Assembly (NCBI RefSeq): GCF_030409845.1
Contig: NZ_JAUFQQ010000003.1
Coordinates: 62,001 to 126,000, forward strand
Source: Flavobacterium branchiarum
Lineage (GTDB): Bacteria; Bacteroidota; Bacteroidia; Flavobacteriales; Flavobacteriaceae
Direction: 5' to 3'
DNA length: 64,000 nucleotides
Notes under the pieces: generated by a model
What the model was told of the DNA's origin: nothing
Seen by the model: only the letters and a program-made list of their open reading frames with translations
The model's database searches: none
Translations under genes and position numbers: made by a program
Part shown: positions 56,109 to 64,000 of the stretch, piece by piece
Position numbering within the stretch: position 1 is the stretch's first letter
Layout of the letters: each line of letters starts with the position of its first letter

Positions 56109-56123
56109 CCAAGAAAAGGAACA

Positions 56124-56160
56124 CAAAAGACTATCATGAAAATGATAGTCTTTTGTTTTA
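56124..56160. terminator. terminator after the XRE pair
   Basis: CAAAAGACTATCAT and ATGATAGTCTTTTG form a perfect 14-bp stem with a 4-base loop, then T-rich DNA on the plus strand. It also lies just past the end of the convergent GHMP kinase gene. Confidence 0.93.
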
Positions 56161-56175
56161 TAGTAACTTTTTTGA

Positions 56176-57093
56176 TTAAGCCAAAATCATTTCGTTGTAA
56201 GGAATTATTGTTTTGTATCCTTTGGCTGTGAAATATTCGGTTGGATTGTCTTTTGATACTACCATTACAAAATCGCCTCCCCATGCACCAAGACTTTTAA
56301 TTACGCCTTCAAAATCTGGAAAGAGTCTTTCTTTGATGGTTTGCATTTCTAGGATGTTGCTCATTTCGGCTTCGTGAATTGCTAATGCTTTGGCAAATTC
56401 TTTTCCTGTTTTGGCTTGTAAAACGGTTTGTGTTATTTTATCGTTATTAGCAATTATCTTCGAGAGATGACTGTTTTTGTTGTTGTAATATGCGCTTATT
56501 GCGGCTTTACTGCTTTGTTTTTTGTTTAAGTATACAAAGTGTAGGTTTTGGTTGAATTCGGGTTTAAAGTCTATTGTTTCTACAATTGGTAAATCTTGTT
56601 GTAGATGATACAATATAGGAGTGTTATTTTGAGCACAAGCAATATCGTAACCACTACCTCCAAAACTGTTTTTAAGAAGTATAAAAGCATCAACTTTTGC
56701 CCATTGAGCTATATTGTTTAATAAAGTTGATGATGTGCCTAAGCCCCAATTTTTAGGAAATGTAAGTTGTGTACTTACTAGATATCCTTCGGATTGGGAT
56801 ATAAATGCGGGATTTAATAAGTAAGCTTCGTGAAGAATATTTATTAATGTAGTTTTTACTGTTTCGGTTTCGGGTTCAGGATTGTCTATTATTTCGGTAA
56901 AAGTTATTGTGTCTTCAAACCAAACGCTAGTATCGGCATCATAACTTTTCCATTGTATTTCTTGGTTTTCTCCTTTGGAAACAACTAAGTTTTGTCCAAA
57001 TTTTGTTGGTAATGCAAATGCTTTTGCGCCATCTAATACTAAATATTCTCCGGTTATTAAAAGTTTTCCGTTACTGTAAAAAGTTGTTTTCAT
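56176..57093 (-). CDS. GYDIA-type GHMP kinase, possible phosphomevalonate kinase
   Basis: 305 aa. GHMP motifs: GKLLITGEYLVLDGAKAFALP near 9-29, ATP loop WGLGTSSTLLNNIAQWA near 116-132, and the family name-giving GGSGYDIACA near 145-154. The C-terminal motif is LGAWGGDFVMVV. GYDIA kinases have no established substrate that I know of. It lies 92 bases downstream of HMG-CoA reductase on the same strand. Since this window also has mevalonate kinase and the decarboxylase but no classical phosphomevalonate kinase, it is a candidate for that step. Function is inferred. Confidence 0.85.
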   Translation of the reverse strand: MKTTFYSNGKLLITGEYLVLDGAKAFALPTKFGQNLVVSKGENQEIQWKSYDADTSVWFEDTITFTEIIDNPEPETETVKTTLINILHEAYLLNPAFISQSEGYLVSTQLTFPKNWGLGTSSTLLNNIAQWAKVDAFILLKNSFGGSGYDIACAQNNTPILYHLQQDLPIVETIDFKPEFNQNLHFVYLNKKQSSKAAISAYYNNKNSHLSKIIANNDKITQTVLQAKTGKEFAKALAIHEAEMSNILEMQTIKERLFPDFEGVIKSLGAWGGDFVMVVSKDNPTEYFTAKGYKTIIPYNEMILA

Positions 57094-57103
57094 GCATTTA
57101 TTT

Positions 57104-57181
57104 TTAGCCCCGATGGAAGCGACATCCTTTGTGTTTTTTCTTTAAAAACATAAAGATATAGCGTACAGCGGGAATAGCTTC
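57104..57181. repeat. intergenic repeat-like element between HMG-CoA reductase and GYDIA kinase
   Basis: It runs from TTTTTAGCCCCGATGGAAGC to CAGCGGGAATAGC and has an inner hairpin (CTTTGTGTTTTT / AAAAACATAAAG, 11 of 12 paired). This AGCCCCGAT...AGCGGGA arrangement resembles dispersed elements I know from Flavobacterium intergenic regions. Single copy in this window, so the repeat status rests on memory of the genus. Confidence 0.45.
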
Positions 57182-57184
57182 GTA

Positions 57185-58501
57185 TTATTTTCTTAAGTTT
57201 TCGATAAATTCAACTACTGCACTATGCGATATTGTGTTGTTCTTAAAATGATTTTTGATTAAATGACGTTCGTCGTCGTTGGCGGCAAATTGATTAATGA
57301 TGTTGTTGATGTGCATTTTCATGTGTCCTTCTTGGATTCCTGTTGTTGTTAAAGAACGCAATGCAGCAAAGTTTTGAGCTAAACCAGCAACAGCAACAAT
57401 TTGCATTAACTCTCGAGCAGATGGATTCTCTAACATTTGTAGAGAAAATTTCACCAATGGATGTAAAGATGTTAGTCCGCCAACGGTTCCTAATGCAAGG
57501 GGCATATCTAACCAGAAAGTGAAAATTCCGTTTTCTATTTTGGCATGAGATAAACTTGAATATTGACCGTTTCTAGCAGCATAGGCATGAACTCCTGCTT
57601 CGACAGCACGGAAATCATTTCCTGTGGCAAGTATTACAGCATCGGATCCGTTCATGATTCCTTTGTTGTGTGTTACTGCACGAAATGGCTCTACTTCGGC
57701 AATTTGAACTGCTTGTACAAAGCGTTCGGCAAACTCTTGTGGATTTGGAATGTGTTTTTCGGCTAATTCATTTACTGGGCATGAAACTTCGGCTCTTACA
57801 ACGCAGTTTGGTACATAGTTGGAGAGTATACTCATGATGACTTTTACTTCATCATTTGTATCTGTGAATAATTCGTATTCCTGAGAAGCTTCTTTTAATG
57901 TTTTTGCAAATTGTTCTAAACAAGAATTTATGAAATTTGCCCCCATGCTGTCTTTGGTTTCAAAGGTGGCATGCAGCTGAAAGTAATTTGGTATTAAATC
58001 GGTTTTGTCTTTTAGTACAATATCTAGAATTCCGCCACCACGCTGTTGCATGTTTTTGGTAATGCTTTCGGTATCGCTAAAGAATTTGCTTTTAGTTTGT
58101 GCGAAAAATAAGTTAAGTTTTGAAACGTCACCTGTAAAGGTAAAATGAACTTGACCTATTTTTTCGGTATTGATAACTGTTGCTTTAAAACCACCACGAG
58201 TAGACCAAAATTTAGCTGCTTTTGAAGCGGCTGCAACAACCGAACTCTCTTCGATTGCCATTGGTATCGTGGTATATTTGTCGTTTATGAGGAAGTTTGG
58301 AGCTACTCCAAGCGGAATATAAAAATTGGTTATTGTGTTTTCAATGAATTCATCATGTAATTTCTGTAGTTTTTCATCGGTATTCCAATAGCTTTTAAGT
58401 AAAAAAACTGCTTTATCTGGTGTCGAAAAGTATTTATTTGCAATCCAGTTTATTTTTTCTTCTTTGGATAATTTAGAAAATCCAGCAACGGCGTTGTTCA
58501 T
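57185..58501 (-). CDS. hydroxymethylglutaryl-CoA reductase (class II type)
   Basis: 438 aa from the ATG at 58501 (MNNAVAG); the frame has a TTG six bases upstream that is less likely. Class II layout, without a membrane domain. Motifs: DSMGANFINSC, HNKGIMNGSDAV (catalytic Lys), TGNDFRAVE (catalytic Asp), GTVGGLTSLHP, and EGHMKMHINN (catalytic His). It makes mevalonate from HMG-CoA. It starts the HMGR-GYDIA unit; a perfect -7 box lies at 58531-58538. Confidence 0.93.
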   Translation of the reverse strand: MNNAVAGFSKLSKEEKINWIANKYFSTPDKAVFLLKSYWNTDEKLQKLHDEFIENTITNFYIPLGVAPNFLINDKYTTIPMAIEESSVVAAASKAAKFWSTRGGFKATVINTEKIGQVHFTFTGDVSKLNLFFAQTKSKFFSDTESITKNMQQRGGGILDIVLKDKTDLIPNYFQLHATFETKDSMGANFINSCLEQFAKTLKEASQEYELFTDTNDEVKVIMSILSNYVPNCVVRAEVSCPVNELAEKHIPNPQEFAERFVQAVQIAEVEPFRAVTHNKGIMNGSDAVILATGNDFRAVEAGVHAYAARNGQYSSLSHAKIENGIFTFWLDMPLALGTVGGLTSLHPLVKFSLQMLENPSARELMQIVAVAGLAQNFAALRSLTTTGIQEGHMKMHINNIINQFAANDDERHLIKNHFKNNTISHSAVVEFIENLRK

Positions 58502-58530
58502 TCTCAATTGATTAAATGGTACTATAGTTG

Positions 58531-58538
58531 CAAAGATA
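58531..58538 (-). promoter_or_regulatory. -7 box of the HMG-CoA reductase gene
   Basis: CAAAGATA on the plus strand is TATCTTTG on the minus strand, 29 bases before the ATG at 58501. It is the same octamer as before mvaD. No clear -33 seen. Confidence 0.6.
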
Positions 58539-58682
58539 CCATTTTAAGGGTTTTGTTTGTAATGTAATTCTATGCTTTAGTTAATATGAAAAACCAATTT
58601 CTTAACATTTAACACTTGGAATGTATATTATGTGTATTTTTTTCACTAAAATTGGGCTCTTTTTTATATTTAAATCATTTCT

Positions 58683-60851
58683 ATGAATACAAACAGACTT
58701 ACCGTATTATTTTTATTTATTTGTTTTACTGTTTTTGGTCAACAAAAAATCACTGTAGATGACGTTTTTAGTGGAGTTTTTCGAACTAAGGAAATGTTTA
58801 GACTGCAATCTCTACAAAATGCAAATCAGTACACTGTTCTTAATTTTGATAAGGCGAGTAGAAGTATGCAAATAGATTTGTACGATTATGCTACGTTAAA
58901 AAAAGTGACAACTCTAATTGATACTAAAAATCATAAAGAGTTACCAATGATTAATAGTTATGCTTTTGATGCGGCTGAAAAAAATATTTTGATAGCTTGT
59001 AATTCTGCCAAAATTTTCCGCCATTCATTTACAGCAGATTATTATTTATATAATGTAGATACAAAAGAGTTAACTAAGCTGTTTGATTTTAAGGTTCAAG
59101 AGCCAACTTTTTCACCTGATGGTAAAAAAATAGCTTATGCAAAAGAGAATAATTTGTTTGTTTATGATTTAGCTTCTAAAAAATCGACTCAGATTACAAC
59201 TGATGGAAAGAAAAATTCGATTATCAACGGTATTACTGACTGGGTTTATGAAGAAGAATTTGCTTTTGTTCGTGCTTTTGATTGGAGTAAGGACAGTAAG
59301 AAAGTAGCTTACATTCGTTTTGACGAAAGTATGGTTCCAGAATTCTCTATGTCTATGTATAAAACAGATTTATATCCTAGTGTTGAGACTTTTAAATATC
59401 CTAAAGCTGGAGAAAAAAATGCACTAGTTTCATTACATATATATGATGCCACAGCAAATGCTACTAAAGAAGTTAAGCTAGGTAATTATAACGATTTTTA
59501 TATTGCAAGATTACAGTGGACTAATGATAATAATACTTTGTCTGCGCAGGTATTAAACCGTCACCAAAATAATTTAGATTTATTGTTTGTGGATGGTACT
59601 ACAGGAACTTCAAAAGTGGTTCTTAATGAAAAAGATAAAGCTTATGTTGATGTTACTGATAACTTAACGTTCTTAAAAGATAATAGTTTTATCTGGACAA
59701 GCGAAAAAGATGGTTTTAATCATATCTATTTATATGATAAAGCAGGGAAACTTAAAAATCAAGTTACTAAAGGAAACTGGGAAGTAACTTCTTATTACGG
59801 ATTTGACGAAAAAACGAAAACTGTTTTTTATCAGTCTACAGAAAATGGGTCAATCAATCGTGATATTTACCGAATTGCACTTGACGGAAAAAATAAAGTA
59901 CGTTTGTCTAAAAACGTAGGTACTAGTAAGGCAACTTTTAGCCCGAATTTTCAATATTACATCAATACATTCTCAAGCGCTACGCAACCTACAACTTTTA
60001 CGCTTAACGACGCTAAGGCTGGAAAGGAGCTACAAGTAATAGAAAATAATGAAGCTCTTGCGTCTAGTCTTAAAGCATATAATCTGGCTACTAAAGAATT
60101 TTTTGTTTTAAAAACGGCTAAAGGGAATGAATTAAATGCGTGGATCTTAAAACCAAAAGATTTTGATCCTGCAAAAAAATACCCTGTTTTTATGTTTCAA
60201 TACTCAGGACCAGGTTCTCAGCAAGTTGCAAATCAATGGAACAACTCAAATGATTATTGGTTCGAAATGTTAACGCAACAAGGATATATCGTTGCTTGTG
60301 TTGACGGTAGAGGAACTGGATTTAAAGGTGCTGATTTTAAGAAAGTAACACAATTGCAATTAGGGAAATACGAAGTAGAAGATCAAATTGATGCTGCTAA
60401 AGTTATTGGTAATTATCCTTATGTTGATGCTTCGAGAATTGGAATTTTTGGATGGAGTTATGGTGGATTCATGGCTTCGAACTGCGTTTTTCAAGGAAAC
60501 GATGTTTTCAAAATGGCAATAGCGGTTGCGCCTGTTACAAACTGGAGATTTTATGATTCGGTTTACACAGAAAGATACATGCAAACTCCTCAAGAGAATG
60601 CAAGTGGTTATGATAATAACTCTCCTATTAATCATGTTGATAAATTAAAAGGGAAATTCCTTTTGATTCACGGATCTGCTGATGATAATGTGCATGTGCA
60701 AAATACAATGCAAATGATGGAGGCTTTAATACAAGCTAATAAACAATTTGATTCGCAAATTTATCCAGATAAAGATCATGGTATTTATGGCGGAAAAACA
60801 AGAGTGCAGCTTTATACTAAAATGACTAACTTTATCAAGGAAAATCTTTAA
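58683..60851 (+). CDS. S9B dipeptidyl peptidase IV
   Basis: 722 aa. A signal peptide (MNTNRLTVLFLFICFTVFGQ) is followed by a beta-propeller holding the N-terminus-binding DWVYEEEF motif (E190-E192). The C-terminal alpha/beta hydrolase has the triad S592 (GWSYGGF), D667 (GSADDN) and H699 (DHGIYG). It removes Xaa-Pro/Ala dipeptides from peptides in the periplasm or at the surface. It is 37 bases upstream of a POT peptide transporter, giving a peptide-use operon. Confidence 0.94.
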   Translation: MNTNRLTVLFLFICFTVFGQQKITVDDVFSGVFRTKEMFRLQSLQNANQYTVLNFDKASRSMQIDLYDYATLKKVTTLIDTKNHKELPMINSYAFDAAEKNILIACNSAKIFRHSFTADYYLYNVDTKELTKLFDFKVQEPTFSPDGKKIAYAKENNLFVYDLASKKSTQITTDGKKNSIINGITDWVYEEEFAFVRAFDWSKDSKKVAYIRFDESMVPEFSMSMYKTDLYPSVETFKYPKAGEKNALVSLHIYDATANATKEVKLGNYNDFYIARLQWTNDNNTLSAQVLNRHQNNLDLLFVDGTTGTSKVVLNEKDKAYVDVTDNLTFLKDNSFIWTSEKDGFNHIYLYDKAGKLKNQVTKGNWEVTSYYGFDEKTKTVFYQSTENGSINRDIYRIALDGKNKVRLSKNVGTSKATFSPNFQYYINTFSSATQPTTFTLNDAKAGKELQVIENNEALASSLKAYNLATKEFFVLKTAKGNELNAWILKPKDFDPAKKYPVFMFQYSGPGSQQVANQWNNSNDYWFEMLTQQGYIVACVDGRGTGFKGADFKKVTQLQLGKYEVEDQIDAAKVIGNYPYVDASRIGIFGWSYGGFMASNCVFQGNDVFKMAIAVAPVTNWRFYDSVYTERYMQTPQENASGYDNNSPINHVDKLKGKFLLIHGSADDNVHVQNTMQMMEALIQANKQFDSQIYPDKDHGIYGGKTRVQLYTKMTNFIKENL

Positions 60852-60888
60852 TTAAAATCTAATTAACCTAAATATAATAATAAACAAC

Positions 60889-62580
60889 ATGAAAGAAACA
60901 GAAGTAAAAACTGCGCATCCAAAAGGACTTTGGGTTTTGTTTGGAACAGAAATGTGGGAGCGGTTTAATTTTTACGGAATGCGAGCAATTCTTACCTTAT
61001 TCCTGGTAAACTCATTATTAATGAAAGAATCAGATGCTGCATTAATTTATGGTGGCTTCTTGGGACTTTGTTATTTAACACCAATGTTAGGTGGATTTAT
61101 TGCCGATCGTTTCTTTGGTAACAGAAATTGTATTTTATTAGGTGGACTTATGATGGCCATTGGTCAGCTTTTCTTGTTCTTTAGTGCTAGTATTTTTGGT
61201 TCTAATATGAGTTTGGCAAATATCTTAATGTGGTCTGCATTAGGAATTATCATTTTTGGAAATGGATTCTTTAAACCAAACATTTCGAGTATGGTTGGGA
61301 GTTTGTATCCAAAACAAGAAAAAACAAAATTAGATACTGCTTTTACGATTTTCTATATGGGAATCAACTTAGGTGCTTTCTTAGGGCAAACAATTTGTCC
61401 TTATTTAGGTGACGAAGTAGTAAGTGGTGTTCAGAATATACACGCTTTTAAATGGGGATTCTTAGCAGCATCGATTGCAATGTTAATCGGTACTGGTGTT
61501 TTCTTTGTATTGAAAAATAAATATGTGGTTACTCCTGAGGGAAAACCATTAGGAGGTTTGCCTTCTAAAAATGACGTTACAGATTATGAAGAAGGAGAAG
61601 CTCAAAAAGCAGTTTTCTCTACAAAAGCTTTAGTTGGTGCAGTAGTTGCTTTCGTGATTTTGTTTTTTGCTTTCCGTTACCTTTTAGATGGTGATAACTT
61701 CATTAAAACATTAATTTACCCAATTATTTATGCTAGTGGATTAACATTGGCTGGATTGATTATTTCTGATAGTTCATTAACTAAAATTGAAAGAGATAGA
61801 ATTTTTGTTATCTATATTGTAGCATTCTTTATTATATTTTTCTGGGCAGCCTTTGAGCAAGCAGGATCTTCATTGACATTTATTGCAGCAAATCAAACAG
61901 ATAGAACGTTTATGTTCGGATGGCAGATGCCAGCTTCAATGGTTCAGGTGTTTAATGGTATTTTCGTTTTCGCTTTTGCTTTGCCTTTTAGTATTTTATG
62001 GGACAAATTAAGAGAAAATGGTAAAGAGCCAATTTCTCCTATGAAACAAGCAATTGGTTTAGCATTAATCGCATTGAGTTATTTTATCATTGCTTACAAT
62101 GTGAAAGATCTTGGTAACACTGGTCTTTTAGCGATCAAATGGTTAATCCTTTTATATTTAATTCAAACTTTTGCTGAGTTGTGTTTATCACCAATCGGAT
62201 TATCATTGGTGGGTAAATTATCACCAAAACGTTTTTCATCATTACTTTTCGGAGTATTCTTCTTGTCTAATGCAGCAGGATACGCTTTATCAGGAACTTT
62301 GGGATCTATCATGCCTGCAACAGGTGAGAAGTTTGTAAAAGCTAAAGATTTGGGAATCGAGTTGCAACCTATTTTAGATAAAACTGTTGTTGCAACTCCT
62401 GAACAATTACAGATCTTAGAAGCAAATCAAATTAGTGCAACAAATCCAGTTTTTGCTGGTTTTGAAATTCATAATCTTTTTGAGTTTTTCATGGTTTTCG
62501 TAATCTTAACAGGAATCGCCGCAGTAATCTTATTTGCATTGACTCCTTTATTAAAGAAAATGATGCACGGTATTCGTTAA
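60889..62580 (+). CDS. POT/PTR2 family peptide:H+ symporter
   Basis: 563 aa, 14 or so membrane segments. Signatures: the EMWERFNFYGMRAIL motif at the start (ExxER), GFIADRFFGNR, FKPNISSMVG, and FYMGINLGAFLG. It imports di- and tripeptides with protons. It follows dipeptidyl peptidase IV (37 bases) which produces its substrates. A strong terminator follows at 62601. Confidence 0.94.
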   Translation: MKETEVKTAHPKGLWVLFGTEMWERFNFYGMRAILTLFLVNSLLMKESDAALIYGGFLGLCYLTPMLGGFIADRFFGNRNCILLGGLMMAIGQLFLFFSASIFGSNMSLANILMWSALGIIIFGNGFFKPNISSMVGSLYPKQEKTKLDTAFTIFYMGINLGAFLGQTICPYLGDEVVSGVQNIHAFKWGFLAASIAMLIGTGVFFVLKNKYVVTPEGKPLGGLPSKNDVTDYEEGEAQKAVFSTKALVGAVVAFVILFFAFRYLLDGDNFIKTLIYPIIYASGLTLAGLIISDSSLTKIERDRIFVIYIVAFFIIFFWAAFEQAGSSLTFIAANQTDRTFMFGWQMPASMVQVFNGIFVFAFALPFSILWDKLRENGKEPISPMKQAIGLALIALSYFIIAYNVKDLGNTGLLAIKWLILLYLIQTFAELCLSPIGLSLVGKLSPKRFSSLLFGVFFLSNAAGYALSGTLGSIMPATGEKFVKAKDLGIELQPILDKTVVATPEQLQILEANQISATNPVFAGFEIHNLFEFFMVFVILTGIAAVILFALTPLLKKMMHGIR

Positions 62581-62600
62581 TTAATAAAACCCTAATAGCT

Positions 62601-62636
62601 ATTACCTATCCGATTTATTTGGGTAGGTAATTTTTT
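62601..62636 (+). terminator. terminator of the DPP IV-POT operon
   Basis: ATTACCTATCC and GGGTAGGTAAT form an 11-bp stem (one G-C/C-G end pair loose) with a 9-base loop and TTTTTT, just after the first POT stop. Confidence 0.88.
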
Positions 62637-62643
62637 AATTTTG
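62636..62643 (+). promoter_or_regulatory. candidate -7 box of the second POT gene
   Basis: TAATTTTG, exact TAnnTTTG, 13 bases before the ATG at 62657 and overlapping the T-run of the terminator. Confidence 0.5.
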
Positions 62644-62656
62644 AACCTATTTTATT

Positions 62657-64000
62657 ATGTGGAAAAATCACCCAAAAGCTTTACCTTTTTTATTTTTATC
62701 TGAAATGTGGGAACGTTTCGGTTATTATTTAATGATTGGAATTTTTACTTTATATCTAAAAGATGTAGAGGCAGGGTTTGCAATGACCGAGAAAGAAGCT
62801 TCTGATTTGTACGGAACTTTTATTGCACTTGTTTTTTTAACACCTTTTATTGGTGGTTTGATTGCAGATAGATATTTGGGTTATAAAAACTCAATTATCC
62901 TTGGTGGATTGATGATGGGTGTTGGTTATTTTATGATGGGAATTCATAGTTTAACAATGTTATATGTGGCGATGACGCTGGTTATTATTGGTAACGGTTT
63001 TTTTAAACCAAATATTTCTACGCTTCTTGGAAACTTCTATGATGAAGAGAAATACAAGGATAAGAAAGATGAAGGATACAATATTTTCTATATGGGAATT
63101 AACGTTGGTGCTTTCATTTGTAATTTCTTTGGAGCAGCTTTACAAATACTTCTAGGATGGCATTATGCTTTTATGGCGGCAGGATTAGGAATGTTTATTG
63201 GTGTGATTGTTTTTATGTTAGGTACTAAACATTATGGTAACAAAACAGAGAAAAAAGGAATTCAAGAAGGGGATATGCCATTTTCAAAAATTGTATTGTA
63301 CATCCTTGTTCCTTCTATCGTATTTGGTGTTATAGGTTGGATGCTAAAAGGGGTACAGTCTGATCTGAATTTAGATAGCTCAATTTTTGGCTCAGATAGT
63401 ACAGATGCCTTTATTTTTGCTTGTATTCCTGTAATCTATTTTTATGGAAGTTTGTATTTTAAAGCCAAAGCAGAAGATAAACGTCAAATAGGAGCGTTAC
63501 TTTCTATTTTTGCTGTGGTAATTTTATTTTGGGCCGTTTTTAAATTAAATGGATCTGCACTGACTACTTGGGCAGACCGTTACACGGATAGAGAAATTAC
63601 TGGAACGACACAAACTGTTTTCAATAAATTGAAATTGGCAAAAGAGGTTAAGTACGCAAAAGACTCAACCGAATTATACGATGCTAGTTTTAGACTTCAA
63701 AAAGAAAATGGGGAAGTTGTAAAAACGGTAGATCATCCTGTCTATTTCAGAAACGTAGCCGAGGATAAAAAACCAACTGAAGGATCAACTGTCTCTATTT
63801 GGGCGACCAATTTAAGTCAGTCAATAAATCCTGGTTGGGTAATTATTTTGACTCCTTTGGTGGTTGCATTTTTTACTTTTCTTCGTAGCAGAAAAAAAGA
63901 ACCAAGTACGCCAACAAAAATTGCATTTGGATTATTGATTTCGGCATTATCTGTTTTGGTAATGATTGCAGCTGTTCATATAGGTGGCAATGGGGCCGAA
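62657..64000 (+). CDS. POT/PTR2 family peptide transporter, truncated by window edge
   Basis: 448 codons are visible from ATG at 62657 and the frame stays open to the last base. Signatures: EMWERFGYYLMIGIF, GLIADRYLGYKNS, FFKPNISTLLGNFY and FYMGINVGAF. A large hydrophilic insert (about 300-375, with TWADRYTDREITGT and YFRNVAEDKKPTEG) lies between membrane segments, as in Bacteroidetes POT proteins. A paralogue of the gene before it, probably with its own promoter. The C-terminus is outside the window. Confidence 0.94.
   Translation, partial: MWKNHPKALPFLFLSEMWERFGYYLMIGIFTLYLKDVEAGFAMTEKEASDLYGTFIALVFLTPFIGGLIADRYLGYKNSIILGGLMMGVGYFMMGIHSLTMLYVAMTLVIIGNGFFKPNISTLLGNFYDEEKYKDKKDEGYNIFYMGINVGAFICNFFGAALQILLGWHYAFMAAGLGMFIGVIVFMLGTKHYGNKTEKKGIQEGDMPFSKIVLYILVPSIVFGVIGWMLKGVQSDLNLDSSIFGSDSTDAFIFACIPVIYFYGSLYFKAKAEDKRQIGALLSIFAVVILFWAVFKLNGSALTTWADRYTDREITGTTQTVFNKLKLAKEVKYAKDSTELYDASFRLQKENGEVVKTVDHPVYFRNVAEDKKPTEGSTVSIWATNLSQSINPGWVIILTPLVVAFFTFLRSRKKEPSTPTKIAFGLLISALSVLVMIAAVHIGGNGAE

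Overview
The window looks like a chromosome segment of a Flavobacteriia member, most likely genus Flavobacterium. The sequence is AT-rich. Several genes are preceded by Bacteroidetes-type -7 boxes (TAnnTTTG). There is a SusC/SusD pair, a type IX secretion sorting tail on a secreted amylase, GHMP-kinase mevalonate-pathway genes, and a GYDIA-type GHMP kinase. I cannot name a species.

Layout. (1) 145-14256, all minus strand: a large Ter stress-response cluster. In transcription order it has a TerD protein, a HAD hydrolase, a phosphoribosyltransferase-like protein, a TerD/TerZ-like pair, TelA, an unrecognised 321-aa protein, a second TerD/TerZ-like pair, two short VWA proteins ending in a shared PPPPSE tail, two unrecognised small proteins, a VWA protein with a zinc ribbon (TerY), a PP2C-type phosphatase, a kinase-like protein with a zinc ribbon, and TerC. 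This is the best candidate for an unusual, poorly understood system. (2) 14257-14997: a 741-base AT-rich gene-free stretch ahead of it. (3) 14998-25666: housekeeping and isoprenoid genes (DUF937-like protein, pseudouridine synthase, UbiA prenyltransferase, mevalonate kinase, diphosphomevalonate decarboxylase, TspO), a tandemly duplicated secreted protein, a metallo-hydrolase, a Crp-type regulator, a flavoprotein and a glycerophosphodiesterase. (4) About 25717-26590: seven tandem copies of a 124-125 bp non-coding repeat. (5) 26720-45435: a starch/maltose utilisation locus arranged around a LacI-type regulator. (6) 45527-47261: a small membrane protein and an MFS transporter; then two tandem tRNA-Phe genes. 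(7) 47940-54199: coaX, an outer-membrane barrel, lptC, a small membrane protein, a CNNM/CBS protein and a PpiD-like folding factor. (8) 54281-54788: three copies of a ~183 bp repeat; then a small unknown gene and two tandem XRE regulators. (9) 56176-58501: GYDIA kinase and HMG-CoA reductase. (10) 58683-64000: dipeptidyl peptidase IV and two POT peptide transporters, the second cut off by the window edge.

How the parts work together. The starch locus reads as a full path. SusC/D/E and the secreted T9SS amylase bind and cut starch at the surface. GH97 and GH13 enzymes trim oligosaccharides in the periplasm. An SLC45-like MFS carrier imports maltose. A GH65 phosphorylase and beta-phosphoglucomutase then convert it to glucose plus glucose-6-phosphate. 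The mevalonate pathway is split over two loci, and the uncharacterised GYDIA kinase beside HMG-CoA reductase is a reasonable candidate for the missing phosphomevalonate kinase step. The Ter cluster joins a calcium-binding TerD set and a membrane TerC protein to a kinase/phosphatase/VWA signalling triad and a putative nucleotide-metabolite module.
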